DNA of 64,000 bases from Palaemon carinicauda (lineage: Eukaryota; Arthropoda; Malacostraca; Decapoda; Palaemonidae), in assembly GCF_036898095.1 (NCBI RefSeq), contig NC_090751.1:76679716-76743715 (forward strand), given 5' to 3'. Positions 11,542 to 22,262 of the stretch are shown here, in pieces (positions within the stretch are counted from its first letter, which is position 1; the number at the start of each line of letters is the position of its first letter). The position numbers and the translations under genes were made by a program. Below the pieces are notes generated by a model that was not told the DNA's origin, made no database searches, and saw only the letters and a program-made list of their open reading frames with translations.

Positions 11542-12696
11542 TATTGTTTAAAAAAGCTCTGGCCGTAAAGTAACTTCTAATTTTCTTAAAATATCGTGTT
11601 TTGTGGCGGAGCTGTGCCGATACCGGACGTGCCGTTACGGCGTCGCTGTTAACGTTGCATGCCTTATTCAGTTAGCCAGAACAGCCTTCTCCGGTCCTTT
11701 AACTAATTAATATTATTAGTTATTTAGTCTTCATAGCTAGGAAATCATTCTATCGTGTTTTAGCGCTCATCAGACTACGGTCGCTGTTCGACCCCATACT
11801 AGATCGCTAGCTTAGCCCCTAGGCTTGACAGCATATTGCTCTTTTTCATGCATGATACATATTAGTGTTCCTAAGTTAAGTTATGAAGATTTTGGCATTA
11901 TTAAACATACCAGTTACTGTGATTTAAGTGTTTTCGCCTTCGGGGACCATACAAGGGACTGAGTTGGTTGTGTACCAACCCCCTCCTAACCTAATGTAGG
12001 AACCCTTGTATGCTCCCTATTCCCCCTGCCTGCGGTTAATTCCCTCTGGGTAGACTTGCCTTCCCTTCTATATAGGGAGATCTTGTCTACAACCAGAGTA
12101 TTTATTGCTTCTCTGCCTACCCTAAGGGAATGAACCCCCTTTAGGGTCGTGCCTGAGACCTTAAGAAGGGCTCTGCCCTTCCTCCAGTTGCATTTGGTTG
12201 GGTTACCCTTCCTCCCTGCAACTAGTGATGTGTCTTTCAGACTTTCCTAGCCTAGGAGTTGGCCCTCCTAATCTAGGTTAAGCTCTGGGGGTAGACTCTG
12301 CGTTATTATAGCTTGGGACAGTGCATTAGTACTGTACTTTATCTGGGCTACCTATCCTAGATTAGGGAGCGTTTTCCCTTGCCTTGGTGGCCGCTCTCAT
12401 ACGGAGTCTACCCATTTAGAAAGACCCCTACTTCTCCCTCCCCACTCTATCCCTTTGGTGTAGGCCTGCCTACACACCCCTGTCCTTGGTCCTACAACTC
12501 CTCCCTTGGGTGGAGTGGTAGGGCTAGCCTTGTTCTCCTGCTGAGCTGGCCGCTCTGGTACACATACCCTTCACAGCGTTCTATAAGGGTGGTTGCCAGC
12601 GGCAGCTTTTTCGTGTCTTATTTCTTTCTGTAATGAATTATATGTCATATGTAATGCAATAAACCATTAGTAAGAGCAGATATTACTAATTATTAA

Positions 12697-13249
12697 GGGA
12701 TTTTGACGAAGGAAAAATCTATTTCTGGGGAGAGACCTGTGACGCACGGTGAAAAAGTCCTTCTTTACACTTTTCTGATATAAATCTTCCAAATATACCA
12801 GAGAAAGATAAAAGCATGGAATGCAGAGATTACTACCCTCGCGCGAGCACCTTTGTGGGAGTTGTGTATACATCAGGGGCATGTGAAAACCACTATTCAC
12901 AGGCTGTCTTCCATTTAGATAATTCCTTCATCAAAGGGAAGGGCCGTAACAAAGGCCCCAGAAACCACACTTGGACCACGCCACCGTCACCTAACACGAA
13001 CGCCCTCTAGGACATCCTTCAGCAAGAACATATGGCTTGGCAAGGAAAGGGTGGGTCCGTACAAAAATAACCGGGAAGGGTTTCACCAGGCATCACAGGT
13101 CTCTCCCCAAAAATAGATTTTTCGTTCGTCAAAATCCCTTTTCTGGGTCGACCTGTGACGGCCGGTGAAAATGTACCAGAGAATGCCTTCCAAGCCCAAT
13201 AAAGTAATAACATAATGAGGAGAATACAAACACCATGTAAGACAATAAA
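12697..13249. repeat. DIRS element C: 3' ITR, ICR and start of 3' region
   Basis: The tip GGGATTTTGACGAAGG, ITR and ICR (about 13080-13190) are of the same family as element D (42098-42660), for example ACCAGAGAAAGATAAAAGCAT and the CCTTCCAAGCCCAA block. The sequence breaks at 13249 and resumes at 21349; between them lies the whole of element B. Confidence 0.75.
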
Positions 13250-13705
13250 GGGATTTTGACGAAGGAAAAATCTATTTCTGGGCGAGAGACCTGTGCCGCC
13301 CAGTGAAATGCTCCTAAAGCACTATTTCTAAGGAATATAACTGCTAAAATTACCAGAGAAAAAATGTATAGGAATGCTAGGTTGAACTAGCTCGCTCACC
13401 TAATGGTGTCGGTATAGACTGGGGCGAAATACCAAAGGTCTCGTACCATTTAGACTTCTCCTCTTCGAAATCCCTCAATAGTGAGGTGCGGTTCAACCTC
13501 CCCTGCCTCGCAGATCAGTACTACTAACTCTACCCACGCTTGCCCATCACTCCTTACAGCACCCTTAAGTTTGGGGTCTGATCAGGGGGGGAGCAACTAG
13601 GGTGGGTTCACTGGGCGGCACAGGTCTCTCGCCCAGAAATAGATTTTTCCTTCGTCAAAATCCCTTTTCTGGGCTCAATCCTGTGCCGCCCAGTGAAATA
13701 GTACC
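13250..13705. repeat. DIRS B 3'-terminal module: ITR and ICR
   Basis: The tip 13250-13307 recurs inverted at about 13612-13671. It is followed by CTGGGCTCAATCCTGTGCCG (13673 onward), the reverse complement of the right tip at about 21317-21345. The ITR between them matches 21060-21320 inverted. Confidence 0.85.
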
Positions 13706-14094
13706 AGAGAAACGAACCCAAACTTCATTATATACAGTAAAGGAACGAATTAAAATCAATCATAACAAATAGTGGTTTAATCAAGAGTTAACGTAGAAGA
13801 CGGTCGTCTTTAATAACATCAGCATGATAAGGTATAATATCCCAGTAAGGGAAGACAAATGAACAGTAAACTTGAAATAAAACCAAATAAGGTCAAATAC
13901 TGGAACATACTATATAAAATTGGACACTAAAGAAATACAGTTCGTATGGTAAAAGTAAATTGATCAATGATAATAAAATAAGCAATGTTACGAAATGGGA
14001 ACACCCATGGGTGTGATATAACAAACCGAACTCAGGTAGGAACTGTAAGTGAGGCAGGTAAGAGGAAGAAGGTGGAAGATATCGGATTCAGGAA
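13706..14094. other. DIRS B 3' non-coding region
   Basis: AT-rich 3' UTR on the coding (minus) strand with no ORF. Nothing else recognised. Confidence 0.6.
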
Positions 14095-15384
14095 TTAGTT
14101 AGGAAGGAATTTGTCCAGGGGTACCACGCTCCCTGCGGCTACGGTAGCGAGTTGAAGGGCCTCTAGATGTTTAAGATAGTGCCGCTTGAACACTGAGGGG
14201 GATTTCCATCCGGTATATTTAGAAAGATCTGTAAAGTTCATGTGATGGAAAAAATTTATTGAGGTCGCTACCGCCCGAATGTCGTGGACGTGAGGAAAAG
14301 ACTCTGGATTAGCCTGTTTAATGAAATACAAGATCTGTTGTCTGATCCCTTTCAAAGTTATAGTCCCTCCCCTCTCTCTGATGAACAAGGGTCCCGAGGT
14401 CTTATAGGAAGTCCTTGATAGAAAGGACTTTAGAGCGGTAACCGGGCATAGGGAGGGATCCTGAGGGAGAGGGATAATTTTCCAGGAGGACCACCTATTC
14501 TGAGGGTCTTCATTTTTGGCCAAGAAGACCTTGTCTGGGGAGAGGAGGACCTCTCCTGACGGAAGGAACTCAATGTGGCCTGGGTCCCTTGATAAGGCAG
14601 CTAATTCCGAAATCCTGGAGCCAGATGCTAAACTCACGAGAAAGAGAGTTTTTCTGAGTAGAGGGATATAGTCACATGAATCGTTGACGGTTTCTGACGC
14701 TAGTTTAAGAACATCATTGAGAAACCAGGAAATCGAACTAGGACGAGAAGATGGTCTCAGTCTGGCACAGGCTCTTGGGATCGAACCTAGCAATGAATCT
14801 GTTAGATCTATATTAAAGCCAATTAGGAAAATCTTCTTCAAGGCAGACTTGATGGTAGTAATAGTGTTAGCTGCTAAGCCCGACTCAAACAAGGTTCTAA
14901 AAAAGGTTACCGTTAGGTTTAGTGTCATAAAGACAGTATTAGAATCCTTCAAAAACTTTGCTAGTTTTTTGACCGCTGAGTCATATTGACGAAGAGTGGA
15001 GTCTCTCTCGTCAGATTCCAAGGATAAAGTATTCTGGGGGTCTATGTTAGTCCCTTTGCGTGCCGCAAACTTCATGAAGTCCATAAAGTTAGGGTGTTCC
15101 GAATGTTTGAGGAAGCGAACACAGTGCATGTTTGTACTATCTGGGTCAAAGTCGGGTTGGGAATCTGGTGAGGGTGGACATTCAGCTCCAGTAAAAGAGG
15201 AAACCAATTGCTCTTGGGCCAATTGGGGGCCACCAGGGCTACTTGACCTTTGAAGGTTCGAAGTTTGTCCAGCACTTTCATCAGTAGATTCACTGGTGGG
15301 AAAAGGTAAATCCTTCCCAGGTGTTCCAGTCAAGAGACATGGCATCCGTGGCGTAAGCCCGAGGGTCCAGGTTGGGGGCCACAT
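14095..15384 (-). CDS. DIRS B tyrosine recombinase (intact ORF)
   Basis: 429-codon ORF for a tyrosine recombinase that would integrate circular DIRS cDNA. The N-terminal 100 residues are Ser/Pro-rich. They are followed by a core-binding domain (about residues 105-200, STLRQYDSAVKKLAKFLKD) and the catalytic domain: GSRISELAALSR (first Arg), HVHDIRAVATS (H-x-x-R) and YTGWKSPSVFKRHYL (Tyr). All expected catalytic residues except a clearly assigned Lys are visible. The first about 310 bp overlap the end of the RT-RNase H-MT gene in another frame, so the true start could be further in. It is the only uninterrupted recombinase in the window; copy D has lost the second Arg. Confidence 0.85.
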   Translation of the reverse strand: MWPPTWTLGLTPRMPCLLTGTPGKDLPFPTSESTDESAGQTSNLQRSSSPGGPQLAQEQLVSSFTGAECPPSPDSQPDFDPDSTNMHCVRFLKHSEHPNFMDFMKFAARKGTNIDPQNTLSLESDERDSTLRQYDSAVKKLAKFLKDSNTVFMTLNLTVTFFRTLFESGLAANTITTIKSALKKIFLIGFNIDLTDSLLGSIPRACARLRPSSRPSSISWFLNDVLKLASETVNDSCDYIPLLRKTLFLVSLASGSRISELAALSRDPGHIEFLPSGEVLLSPDKVFLAKNEDPQNRWSSWKIIPLPQDPSLCPVTALKSFLSRTSYKTSGPLFIRERGGTITLKGIRQQILYFIKQANPESFPHVHDIRAVATSINFFHHMNFTDLSKYTGWKSPSVFKRHYLKHLEALQLATVAAGSVVPLDKFLPN

Positions 15385-16951
15385 AACATTTCAGTTTGTG
15401 GTTGGACTCCGTCGCGAAGAGATCTACCTGGAGATCCGGCACTTGGGAGAGGATCCACTGAAAGGAGTTGCGATCTAGTGACCATTCTGACTCCAACGGT
15501 GTCGTCCTGGAGAGTGCGTCTGCCACAACGTTCCGAACTCCAGCCAGATGGACGGCTGACAGGTGCCATTGGTTTGAGGCCGCCAGGGAGAAGATTGCTA
15601 CCATCACATGATTGATGGGACCTGACTTGGAGCCCCCTCTGTTTAGACAACGGACTATGACTTCGTTGTCGAGGACTATCCTCAGATGTTGTTTCTTGGC
15701 CGGGGAAAGACGTTTCAAAGTTAGTAAGACCGCCATGGCCTCCAGGACGTTTATGTGGAATTGTTGGAACATTGTGGACCAAAGGCCCTGAACCTTCCTG
15801 TGTTGGGAATAGCCCCCCCAACCTGATAGGGAGGCATCCGTGTGAATGACTATCCTTGGAGGGGGGTACTGCAACGGAACCTACTTTGATAGGCTCTTGG
15901 CGGTTGTCCATGGGAGAAGCCTCTTCCGAAGAATGGGAGGAAGGCGTGTCTTCTTGTCTCGACGTTTGTTGTTTGCTCTGGAGCGCCAAACCCGGTTGAT
16001 GTCTTTCAGTTTCGCTTTCAGAAGGAGGTCTGTCACTGAAGCGAATTGTAGGGACCCTAGAATCTTCTGGTTCCTTCTGGAAGTTATCTTTTCCCCGAGA
16101 AAGCGTTTGGTATTTTTCGCAATCTCTATCCTCTTGGACCTGGGGAGACATAGAGTGTGAGAACGTAGGTCCCACCGTAATCCCAGCCACTGAAATCTGG
16201 TCTCTGGTGTCAGACGAGACTTTCTGAAGTTTATTTGGAATCCCAAAAACTGAAGATACTGGATCACCTTGTTTGTTGCCTTGAGACAATCCTCGACGTT
16301 GTCTGACCAGATTAGCCAATCGTCCAGGTATGGGACGACTTGGATTCCGTGGGATCAGAGTTCCTGAATGACCGATTCCGTCAGTTTCGTGAAGATTCTG
16401 GGCGCGATGTTGAGCCCGAAAGGCATCACTTTGAACGTGTAAGCCTTGTCGTCCAGTCTGAATCCTAGGAATGGGCGGAAGTGTCTCGCTATTGGAACGT
16501 GATAGTAAGCATCGGTAAGATCGATGGAGGTGGTGACGGCCCCACGGGGAAGCAAGGTTCGCACCTGCGAGACGGTAAGCATGTGAAACCTGTCGCATTG
16601 AATGGACAAGTTTAGTCGGGACAGATCGAGGATGACCCTCCGGCGGTCGGAGTCTTTCTTCGGAACGCTGAATAAGCGACCTTGAAACTTCAGATATTTC
16701 GTTTCCTTGATCGCGTTCTTGCGAAGAAGATCTTGGGTAAACAGAAGTAGGTCCGGTGTCGAGGGTTGATGGAATTTGTTCGGTGGAGGAGGCCCTTCTA
16801 TCCAACTCCACCCCAGACCCTTGGAGATTATGCTGAAGGCCCAAGGACTGAACCTCCAGCGACTCCGGAACGCATAAAGTCTCCCTCCTACCTGAAGAAC
16901 TTCAGTAGTTGGAGGTTTTACCGCCTTGGCCGCCACGTGACCCTTTTCCAC
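15072..16951 (-). pseudogene. DIRS B RT, RNase H and MT-like domain, three lesions
   Basis: Begins inside the Gag C-terminus (50-bp overlap). RT: VPKKDSDRRRVILDLSRLN, LLPRGAVTTSIDLTDAYYHV, MPFGLNIAPRIFT and an intact YLDDW near 16320. RNase H: IHTDASLSGWGGYSQH (first Asp), LEAMAVLLTLKRL (Glu), RIVLDNEVIVRCLNRGG (Asp). MT-like block: VDLFATESNHKLKCYVAP, then NLLMKVLDKLRTFKG to the stop at 15072. Lesions: TGA just after ESVIQEL (about 16355), TAG just before the RNase H domain (about 15881) and a one-base deletion near 15313. Each is a single change, so the copy is fairly young. Confidence 0.85.
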
Positions 16952-18943
16952 GGGAGAAATATCTCTCTATTCCTCTGTTCTGAAAAGAACCTCTCGAACC
17001 GGGGCCCTTGCCTCGCTGGTATCTTTGGGAGGAAACCCGGGACTCATAGACCGGGTTATAAACAGGAGAGGTAAACGAGTTCGAGGCCACTTGGCTTTCA
17101 GGGACGAGGACATACTTCTCTTGCGGCTGAGACTTGGAGGTAGAGGGCTGGATGCCCTGAGTGACCGGGACCGACTGGACTACTTGAAGAGGTTGGAGGA
17201 ATTGAGTAGGGCTATAAGGGCGTAGCCTCTTCCTGCCCCGGGAGTGAATGCTCGATTGTTCGAACTTCCGTATAGGAGTGAGACCCAAACGGACTTTGAG
17301 GCTCTGGTTCACTCTGGCAGCTTCGCTCAATACCGAGTTGACCATGTCCTCCGGGAACAGGTCCGGACCCCAAGCAGAAGCTTTAATGAGCTTATTCGGC
17401 TCATGGCGGATAGTAGCTTCAGATAAGACATGCCTACGGCAACGTCTTCTGGCCACCAAGAAGTCATAGCAATCTGCTAATAAAGATTGCAGGGTGGCTT
17501 TTAGTCATAACCTTAAAGGCGTGTTCCTCGTCATAGGTAAGAGAAAACATCTCCGCCATAGTCGAAACGTTGAGGCTCCGGCTAAACCTAGACCGGGACT
17601 CGAACTCGAGACGGATTAAGGTTTCAGGTAGTCTTGTGAGGCGTTCGCTGAATTGCGTCGATGCACAGTCAGCGGATAGCTTACCAGAAGTGAATGTCGA
17701 TTGGATGTTAAGCCAACATTCATTATCTGATGGGAGCAGAAGAGATGTAGGATCTGTCTCCCGGAGTTGTGGCAAAGGTTTATCTTCGGCCACTGCCTGA
17801 AGGGCTAATTCAACCATTGTGGTGACGCAAGGTGTGGGGGTCTGTTCGTCCACAAGAAACATGGTGTAAGTACTCTTGTGGGGGGTCAGCATGGTGTTTG
17901 TACAACCCCACTCGTTTAAGGTTCTAACTCAAACAGACTGAGCCTGTTCCTTCGGAAAGATAATGGTCTCTTTAGGGACCTTATCTAGCCGGACAAGAGC
18001 CTCTTCCGTAAGCCGGGCGAAGCTGGGGAAAGGGAATTGAAGGCCGGGAGGGAAGAACTCAAAATCTTCAATGGGCCGGGTCCCGAAACCCTCGATGGTT
18101 AACATTCCGTCCGTGAACGGACAGTGGAGCGCCATTTTCCACGGGTTGGTCTTCGTGAAAGGCGGGAGTTTTGAGGTGTCCGGGATGAGAAACTGCTGTT
18201 GTTGAGGCAGTCCTCCTTCCAGGGTATCTAATCTCCTGGTGACGGCAGAAAGCATAGCTAATCTGCTCTGAAACGACCCTCGTCATCATATTGGTGAGAG
18301 CCACCGGGTCAAGGTTGGTCGTGGTAATTAAGGGGGATGACTGCACTCCCGGGTCCTGAGACATAGGGGCGGTGCTAGTCGAGCCACTAGGGGCTCTGGG
18401 GAGGGTAGCCTTCTTGGGCTTGGATGATCTAGGTAGTGTAGGATTCTTACGAGTACTCACTAAAGGTCTCTTCTGAGATTTGACCTTGGGAGGAACCGGG
18501 TGCGATCTCGGAGAGGATTCGCGGTTCCCTTCAAAACCTAAAAAGGAAGAATTATTAGAAGTTGAAGAAAAAGAGGGGCTAAGAAGAGAGGTCTTAGCGC
18601 CAGACCCACCTGCCTCACTTACCACCTTACTTGTTTCTGATTCGTCTAAAACCATGGGCTCTATGTCTAAGTTCAGAGCCGCAACATTGTCTTCAATGGG
18701 GTCCAGGTCGTCAGCGATGTCCGTATCCTGAACGAGATTGAGTTCTACAGTTTCCGCAATGTCGGCAATTATAGGGGCTGCCACTTCCTTAGGCACTGCT
18801 GCTGAAGATTTTGCGTTCAGGTAGATAAGATTACAATAATCTTCGGAGAGGACGTAGGGCTTCTTGGCCTTAACGTTTCGGGCGAAGCCGCCTACCCACA
18901 CTTTCAAAGTGGCTCTTGCTGAGGTTTTAGCCGCCTGGGAACT
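16902..18943 (-). pseudogene. DIRS B Gag, main exon, broken
   Basis: Starts at a splice acceptor (TTTCAG, AG at 18944-18945) with SSQAAKTSARATLKVWVGGF, matching D and E. It then has acidic and Ser/Pro/Lys-rich stretches, the conserved core (TKTNPWKMALHCPFTDG, RPIEDFEFFPPGLQFPF, KVPKETIIFPKEQAQ), HVLSEATIRHEPNKLI and an RG-rich end (RGKGSRGGQGGK). Lesions: a frameshift near 18258, TGA at 17929 and a frameshift near 17480. Role presumed to be Gag-like. Protein order is otherwise the same as the intact Gag of D. Confidence 0.8.
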
Positions 18944-19058
18944 CTGAAAGGACGGGGATAAGGTTAGCAAACCCGAGGGACAAACTGATGAATGAAACCG
19001 AAGATTCATAACAGAAGGCAAAGGGATGTAAATACAAAAACGACTGAAAGAGGCTCAC
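18944..19058 (-). other. Predicted 115-bp phase-0 intron in DIRS B gag
   Basis: Donor GTGAGC directly after TCG (exon end 19059); acceptor CCTTTCAG before AGT (exon start 18943). Splicing joins ...STLSADS to SSQAAKTS without a frame change. Element D has an intron at the same place and phase. Confidence 0.65.
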
Positions 19059-19229
19059 CGAATCTGCAGAGAGGGTGGAGATAAGGTCATAACAGACAAG
19101 GCAGTTGTTAGGGTGCCATACAACAATATCGTCCATCTGAATCCCACAGTCAGCGTGGGACCGACAGACCGCATGTCTGCAAGGTTGTTGAAGGACGGCC
19201 GCGCAGGCTGTCATCCGGCAACGGACCAC
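19059..19229 (-). CDS. DIRS B Gag N-terminal Cys/His exon
   Basis: 57 codons bounded by a TTTTACAG acceptor (AG at 19230-19231) and a GTGAGC donor. The peptide is VVRC then RMTAC, RHAVCRSHADC and NNCLVC. The spacing is C-x4-C-x9-H-x2-C-x2-H-x2-C-x14-C-x2-C, giving eight potential zinc ligands. The same pattern occurs in D, E and F with different intervening residues, so the ligand positions are conserved beyond the rest. I do not recognise the domain. A zinc-binding role in RNA/DNA binding or assembly is inferred. No ATG in the exon is a sure start; translation probably starts in an upstream exon. Confidence 0.7.
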
Positions 19230-21059
19230 CTGTAAAAGGAATAGTCTATGAGCATCTACTAGTTTCTCTATAAGGGGTCCCGGAGGGTCCGGGACCTGCC
19301 AGCTAATAAAATAAAATGTATAGCCTTAGACTAAACATGCAGAGAACTGAGACTATTCCAAGAGCAACCCGGCAGAGCCGGATATGAAAAAGGATGCAAA
19401 AAACAGTGATGAATAATGATAATCATAACTAGTTCCGGGGGCCCAGGGGCCGGGGAACAGGGTTGGTAAAGTAAACTTAAAGTAAACTTAAAGTAACTTA
19501 AAGTAAACTTAAAGTAACTTGAAGTAAACTTAAAGTAACTTAAGATACATCCTTAAAGTACATAAATAGAGAACTCCAATTATGATGTAAAACTAATGTC
19601 TGTAATTGAATAGGGCTCCCGGAGGGAGGATAAAAATCAAAACTGTGTCAGTGTCAACAGATCCTGTAGTTAAGAGCCCCGAGGCTCCGATGTCTGATGA
19701 CGGGAGGGTACAACAGGGGAGGGCGGGGGGAGCCAATGGAATCGCCACTACCCTACCGGAGGTACTGGGACAAAGGTAATGATCCATGTAGAATATAATA
19801 TATAATGATATGGGATATTAATAAGTCCTATGCGGACGATAATAGCAGGAGGTACCGTAGGTGGGGACACTCCTAATAGAAGTGCTCATTCTTACAACCA
19901 TAGCTAAAAGCAAAGGTTACACCAAGGTGTAGGAATACCGACTAATCACGTGTGATAGTCCCCAGTGGTCCCGGCCCTCCCCCTCCCCCGACCGATGGCC
20001 AATCGGGGCGACGGGAGGGGGGGAGACGAAAAACCGCCCGGTATGAATGAGACTAAGTCACACCCCGTGGGTACATTCAGTCCTCAATATGTCGGAACGT
20101 TGAGGGAAGACTGAGGAACAAGCATACTTGACCCGTATGTCATAACCAACAACCATCGAGTGAGAGGAAGGGTGTACACTGGAGGAGGGGGGGGGGGGGA
20201 TGGAATAGCCTCCCCAACCTGTGGGGGGGGTATGGTACCGGGGAATCACCAGTGCGTAGTGGTAGACAGGGCTACCAACTGGAGATCCCCTCAAGAAGAC
20301 ATTAAAAATCCCAAAAATATGATCATAATGGAGTAAAGCAATAAATATAATATCAATGCACAAATACATAAAAACAATAAATGAATTAAAAGCGAAATCA
20401 CGTAAGTAAGGTTAGGCATGCAGAAATAATATGGCGAGAGAGGGACGCCATCAGCAGATGGAAAGCAGGGGTACCAACCTAGTTACTGAGCGGTAGATCG
20501 AACAGTAAAAACAAAGAAACGCTAGAGTCCCACTCGAACCAAATGTAAAACTAGGCGGAGCGTAATGAAACTAAAAGGTTTAATAACAATAAGTGAGACG
20601 GTCGTCTTTAATGCTCCTAGAACTAACGAAACAATCTCAATGGTGACGCTATCCACCAACATGCACGAATGCAGGCATACCAACATAACCTACGCCTAGA
20701 TGAAACGCTAACACTGATATCATAGGATAACATAAAAATAATGCTAGATGAAAGCATATAATCGGTGTACTATATGAATGTAAGGAAAAAAGCTCCTAAA
20801 AGTTCGAACGAATATTAATGACGGACGAACTAGCGAGAAAAGGGCAGAGCCGAACCATGAACGGTAAGAACGGGGATGCCGTTCATATATAAACACTTCT
20901 CAATTAATGAAAACAAAGGCTACACTGCCCAATCACGCTTAAACTCATGGATAAAGTACTTAACTTCGATGGGGTATCTTGGGAATCGGCCATCGATGTG
21001 AAAAATGATGATAAATCCAAGGGTAAACACGAGAAAAAACACATTGGACTTAATAACAA
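19230..21059 (-). other. DIRS B 5' region, no gene
   Basis: About 1.8 kb upstream of the Cys/His exon on the coding strand, probably largely intron. It holds the tandem repeat 19468-19557, a G-rich run near 20183-20199 and several copies of a 'ggcata/gggta ccaacct' motif (about 20470, 20673) also found in the DIRS fragment at 39650-40070. No ORF or promoter could be supported. Confidence 0.5.
19468..19557. repeat. Short tandem repeat (AAAGTAAACTT units)
   Basis: Alternating AAAGTAAACTTA and AAAGTAACTTA/G units, about eight copies in tandem, within the DIRS B 5' region. Confidence 0.85.
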
Positions 21060-21348
21060 TAGGTGCTAGAAAGGAGTGATGGGCAAGCGTGGGTAGTTAG
21101 TAGTACTGATCTGCGAGGCAGGGGAGGTTGAACCGCACCTCACTATTGAGGGATTTCGAAGAGGAGAAGTCTAAATGGTACGAGACCTCTGGTATTTCGC
21201 CCCAGTCTATACCGACACCATTAGGTGAGCGAGCTAGTTCAACCTAGCATTCCTATACATTTTTTCTCTGGTAATATTAGCAGTTATATTCCTTAGAAAT
21301 GGTGCTTTAGGAGCATTTCACTGGGCGTCACAGGATTGAGCCCAGAAA
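21060..21348. repeat. DIRS B 5' ITR
   Basis: Inverse of about 13290-13570 with a few mismatches (shared GGTGAGCGAGCTAGTTCAAC). The outer tip pairs with the ICR at 13673-13705. Confidence 0.85.
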
Positions 21349-21645
21349 TATATTATAAAAATGTAAGCAAACATCAAATTACAAACTAGCCAAATGACAT
21401 AGGGAACGTAAGGCTAAATAAATATGAAGACAAGGAATCAACTGAGTGTCGAAACGCAAAAAGGCATCAAACCTTACATGTCTAAGCATATCTAAACATT
21501 AAAGGAACGGAAATACAATAACAGTTAAACCATAGTAATTAAACATGGTAAATATCATAGGGCTAACGAACTACCCAAGAGAGTGGCAACGTGGTGTCAG
21601 TGGCGGGTAGGAGGGAGAAGAGAAGAGATGGAAGAAAGGAAGAAA
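21349..21645. other. Element C 3' non-coding region, resumed after B
   Basis: Aligns with 42680-42945 of element D (for example GGGCTAACGAAC, GGCGGGTAGGAGGGAGAAGAG, the CAACTGAGTGTC / CTCTGAGTATC pair). It continues the sequence left off at 13249. It ends about 10 bp short of where the D recombinase stop would lie and joins A-type recombinase sequence. Confidence 0.7.
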
Positions 21646-22262
21646 TGAAGAACTTTATCCAAAGACCATGAAATGGGTTTCGGAGGTGCTGATGGTCTGA
21701 GCCTAGCACAGGCCTTCGGAATTTTGTTAAAAATATCATTAGAGAGGTCGACATGGAAAGCATATAGAATAGGTCTTGTCAAGGCAGACTTACACGTCGA
21801 TATTGTGTTGGCTGCTAAACCTTGTTCATGAAGGTGGATGAAGAACGATAAACAAAAATCTGTCGAGATCTTTTGTGGTTTCTTCGCCTTGACAAATGAC
21901 ACCCACTTCTCCCATGATGACTTATATTGTCTTTTTGTAGATTTGGACTTATATTCTTCTAAGAAGTCTATACTGTCTCTTGATATCCCGAATCTTTTTC
22001 TCACCGCTAGGGAGAGAAAATCAGGAGATGTAGGTTCCGGGTTTTCTGTGATGAAGCGAAGACAGTCGACTTCTGTACTCGCTGAGTCAAAACTGGATCC
22101 GCTAGCGGCAGAAACTTCAGTCGTAGTTCTAATACCAGAGGGAACCAAACACTGTTCGGCCACTTGTGAGCCACTATTGCCGCTTTCCCCTTGAAGGATC
22201 TCAGTTTGTCGAGGACCTTCAAAAGAAGGTTGAGCGGAGGGAACAGGTAAATCCTGGACCAT
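21646..22262 (-). pseudogene. DIRS E tyrosine recombinase, C-terminal half missing
   Basis: Reads MVQDLPVPSAQPSFEG, a core-binding domain (STKRQYKSSWEKWVSFVKA, HEQGLAANTISTCKSAL) and ACARLRPSAPPKPISWSLDKVL, then stops matching at about 21646. The catalytic Arg, H-x-x-R and Tyr segments are all absent, so the recombinase is inactive. The first half overlaps the MT-like frame. Confidence 0.8.

Larger units (their letters stand above)
11030..12696 (+). mobile_element. DIRS element K, 5' end only, plus strand
   Basis: Starts with a tip and ITR related to element A (AACGGATTTTGAGCGGAGCG..., then homologous blocks to about 11290), but reads on into a leader on the plus strand. The rest (11540-12690) resembles the 5' intron-like region of A read in the coding sense (for example CTTAGCCCCTAGGCTTGAC, CATGCATGATAC). 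It holds no ORF of note and ends where the tip of element C begins. K has no internal complementary region, so this is the 5' side. The rest of K is not in the window. Confidence 0.6.
13250..21348 (-). mobile_element. DIRS1-like retrotransposon B (full length)
   Basis: Complete 8.1-kb element on the minus strand: 5' ITR 21060-21348, 5' region, Cys/His exon, short intron, Gag, RT-RNase H-MT-like, tyrosine recombinase, 3' region, 3' ITR and ICR 13250-13705. Tips: GGGATTTTGACGAAGG on the left and TTGAGCCCAGAAA on the right. It interrupts element C exactly at its ends. The recombinase is intact, RT and Gag are broken, so it is probably non-autonomous. Confidence 0.85.

Noticed and set aside
15330..16844. 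504-codon open frame overlapping the DIRS B RT gene
   Set aside because: It is the +1 shadow of RT-RNase H; the RT motifs lie in the other frame. Similar shadows occur in D (43988-45715, real only after the frameshift at about 44485) and E (22300-23133).
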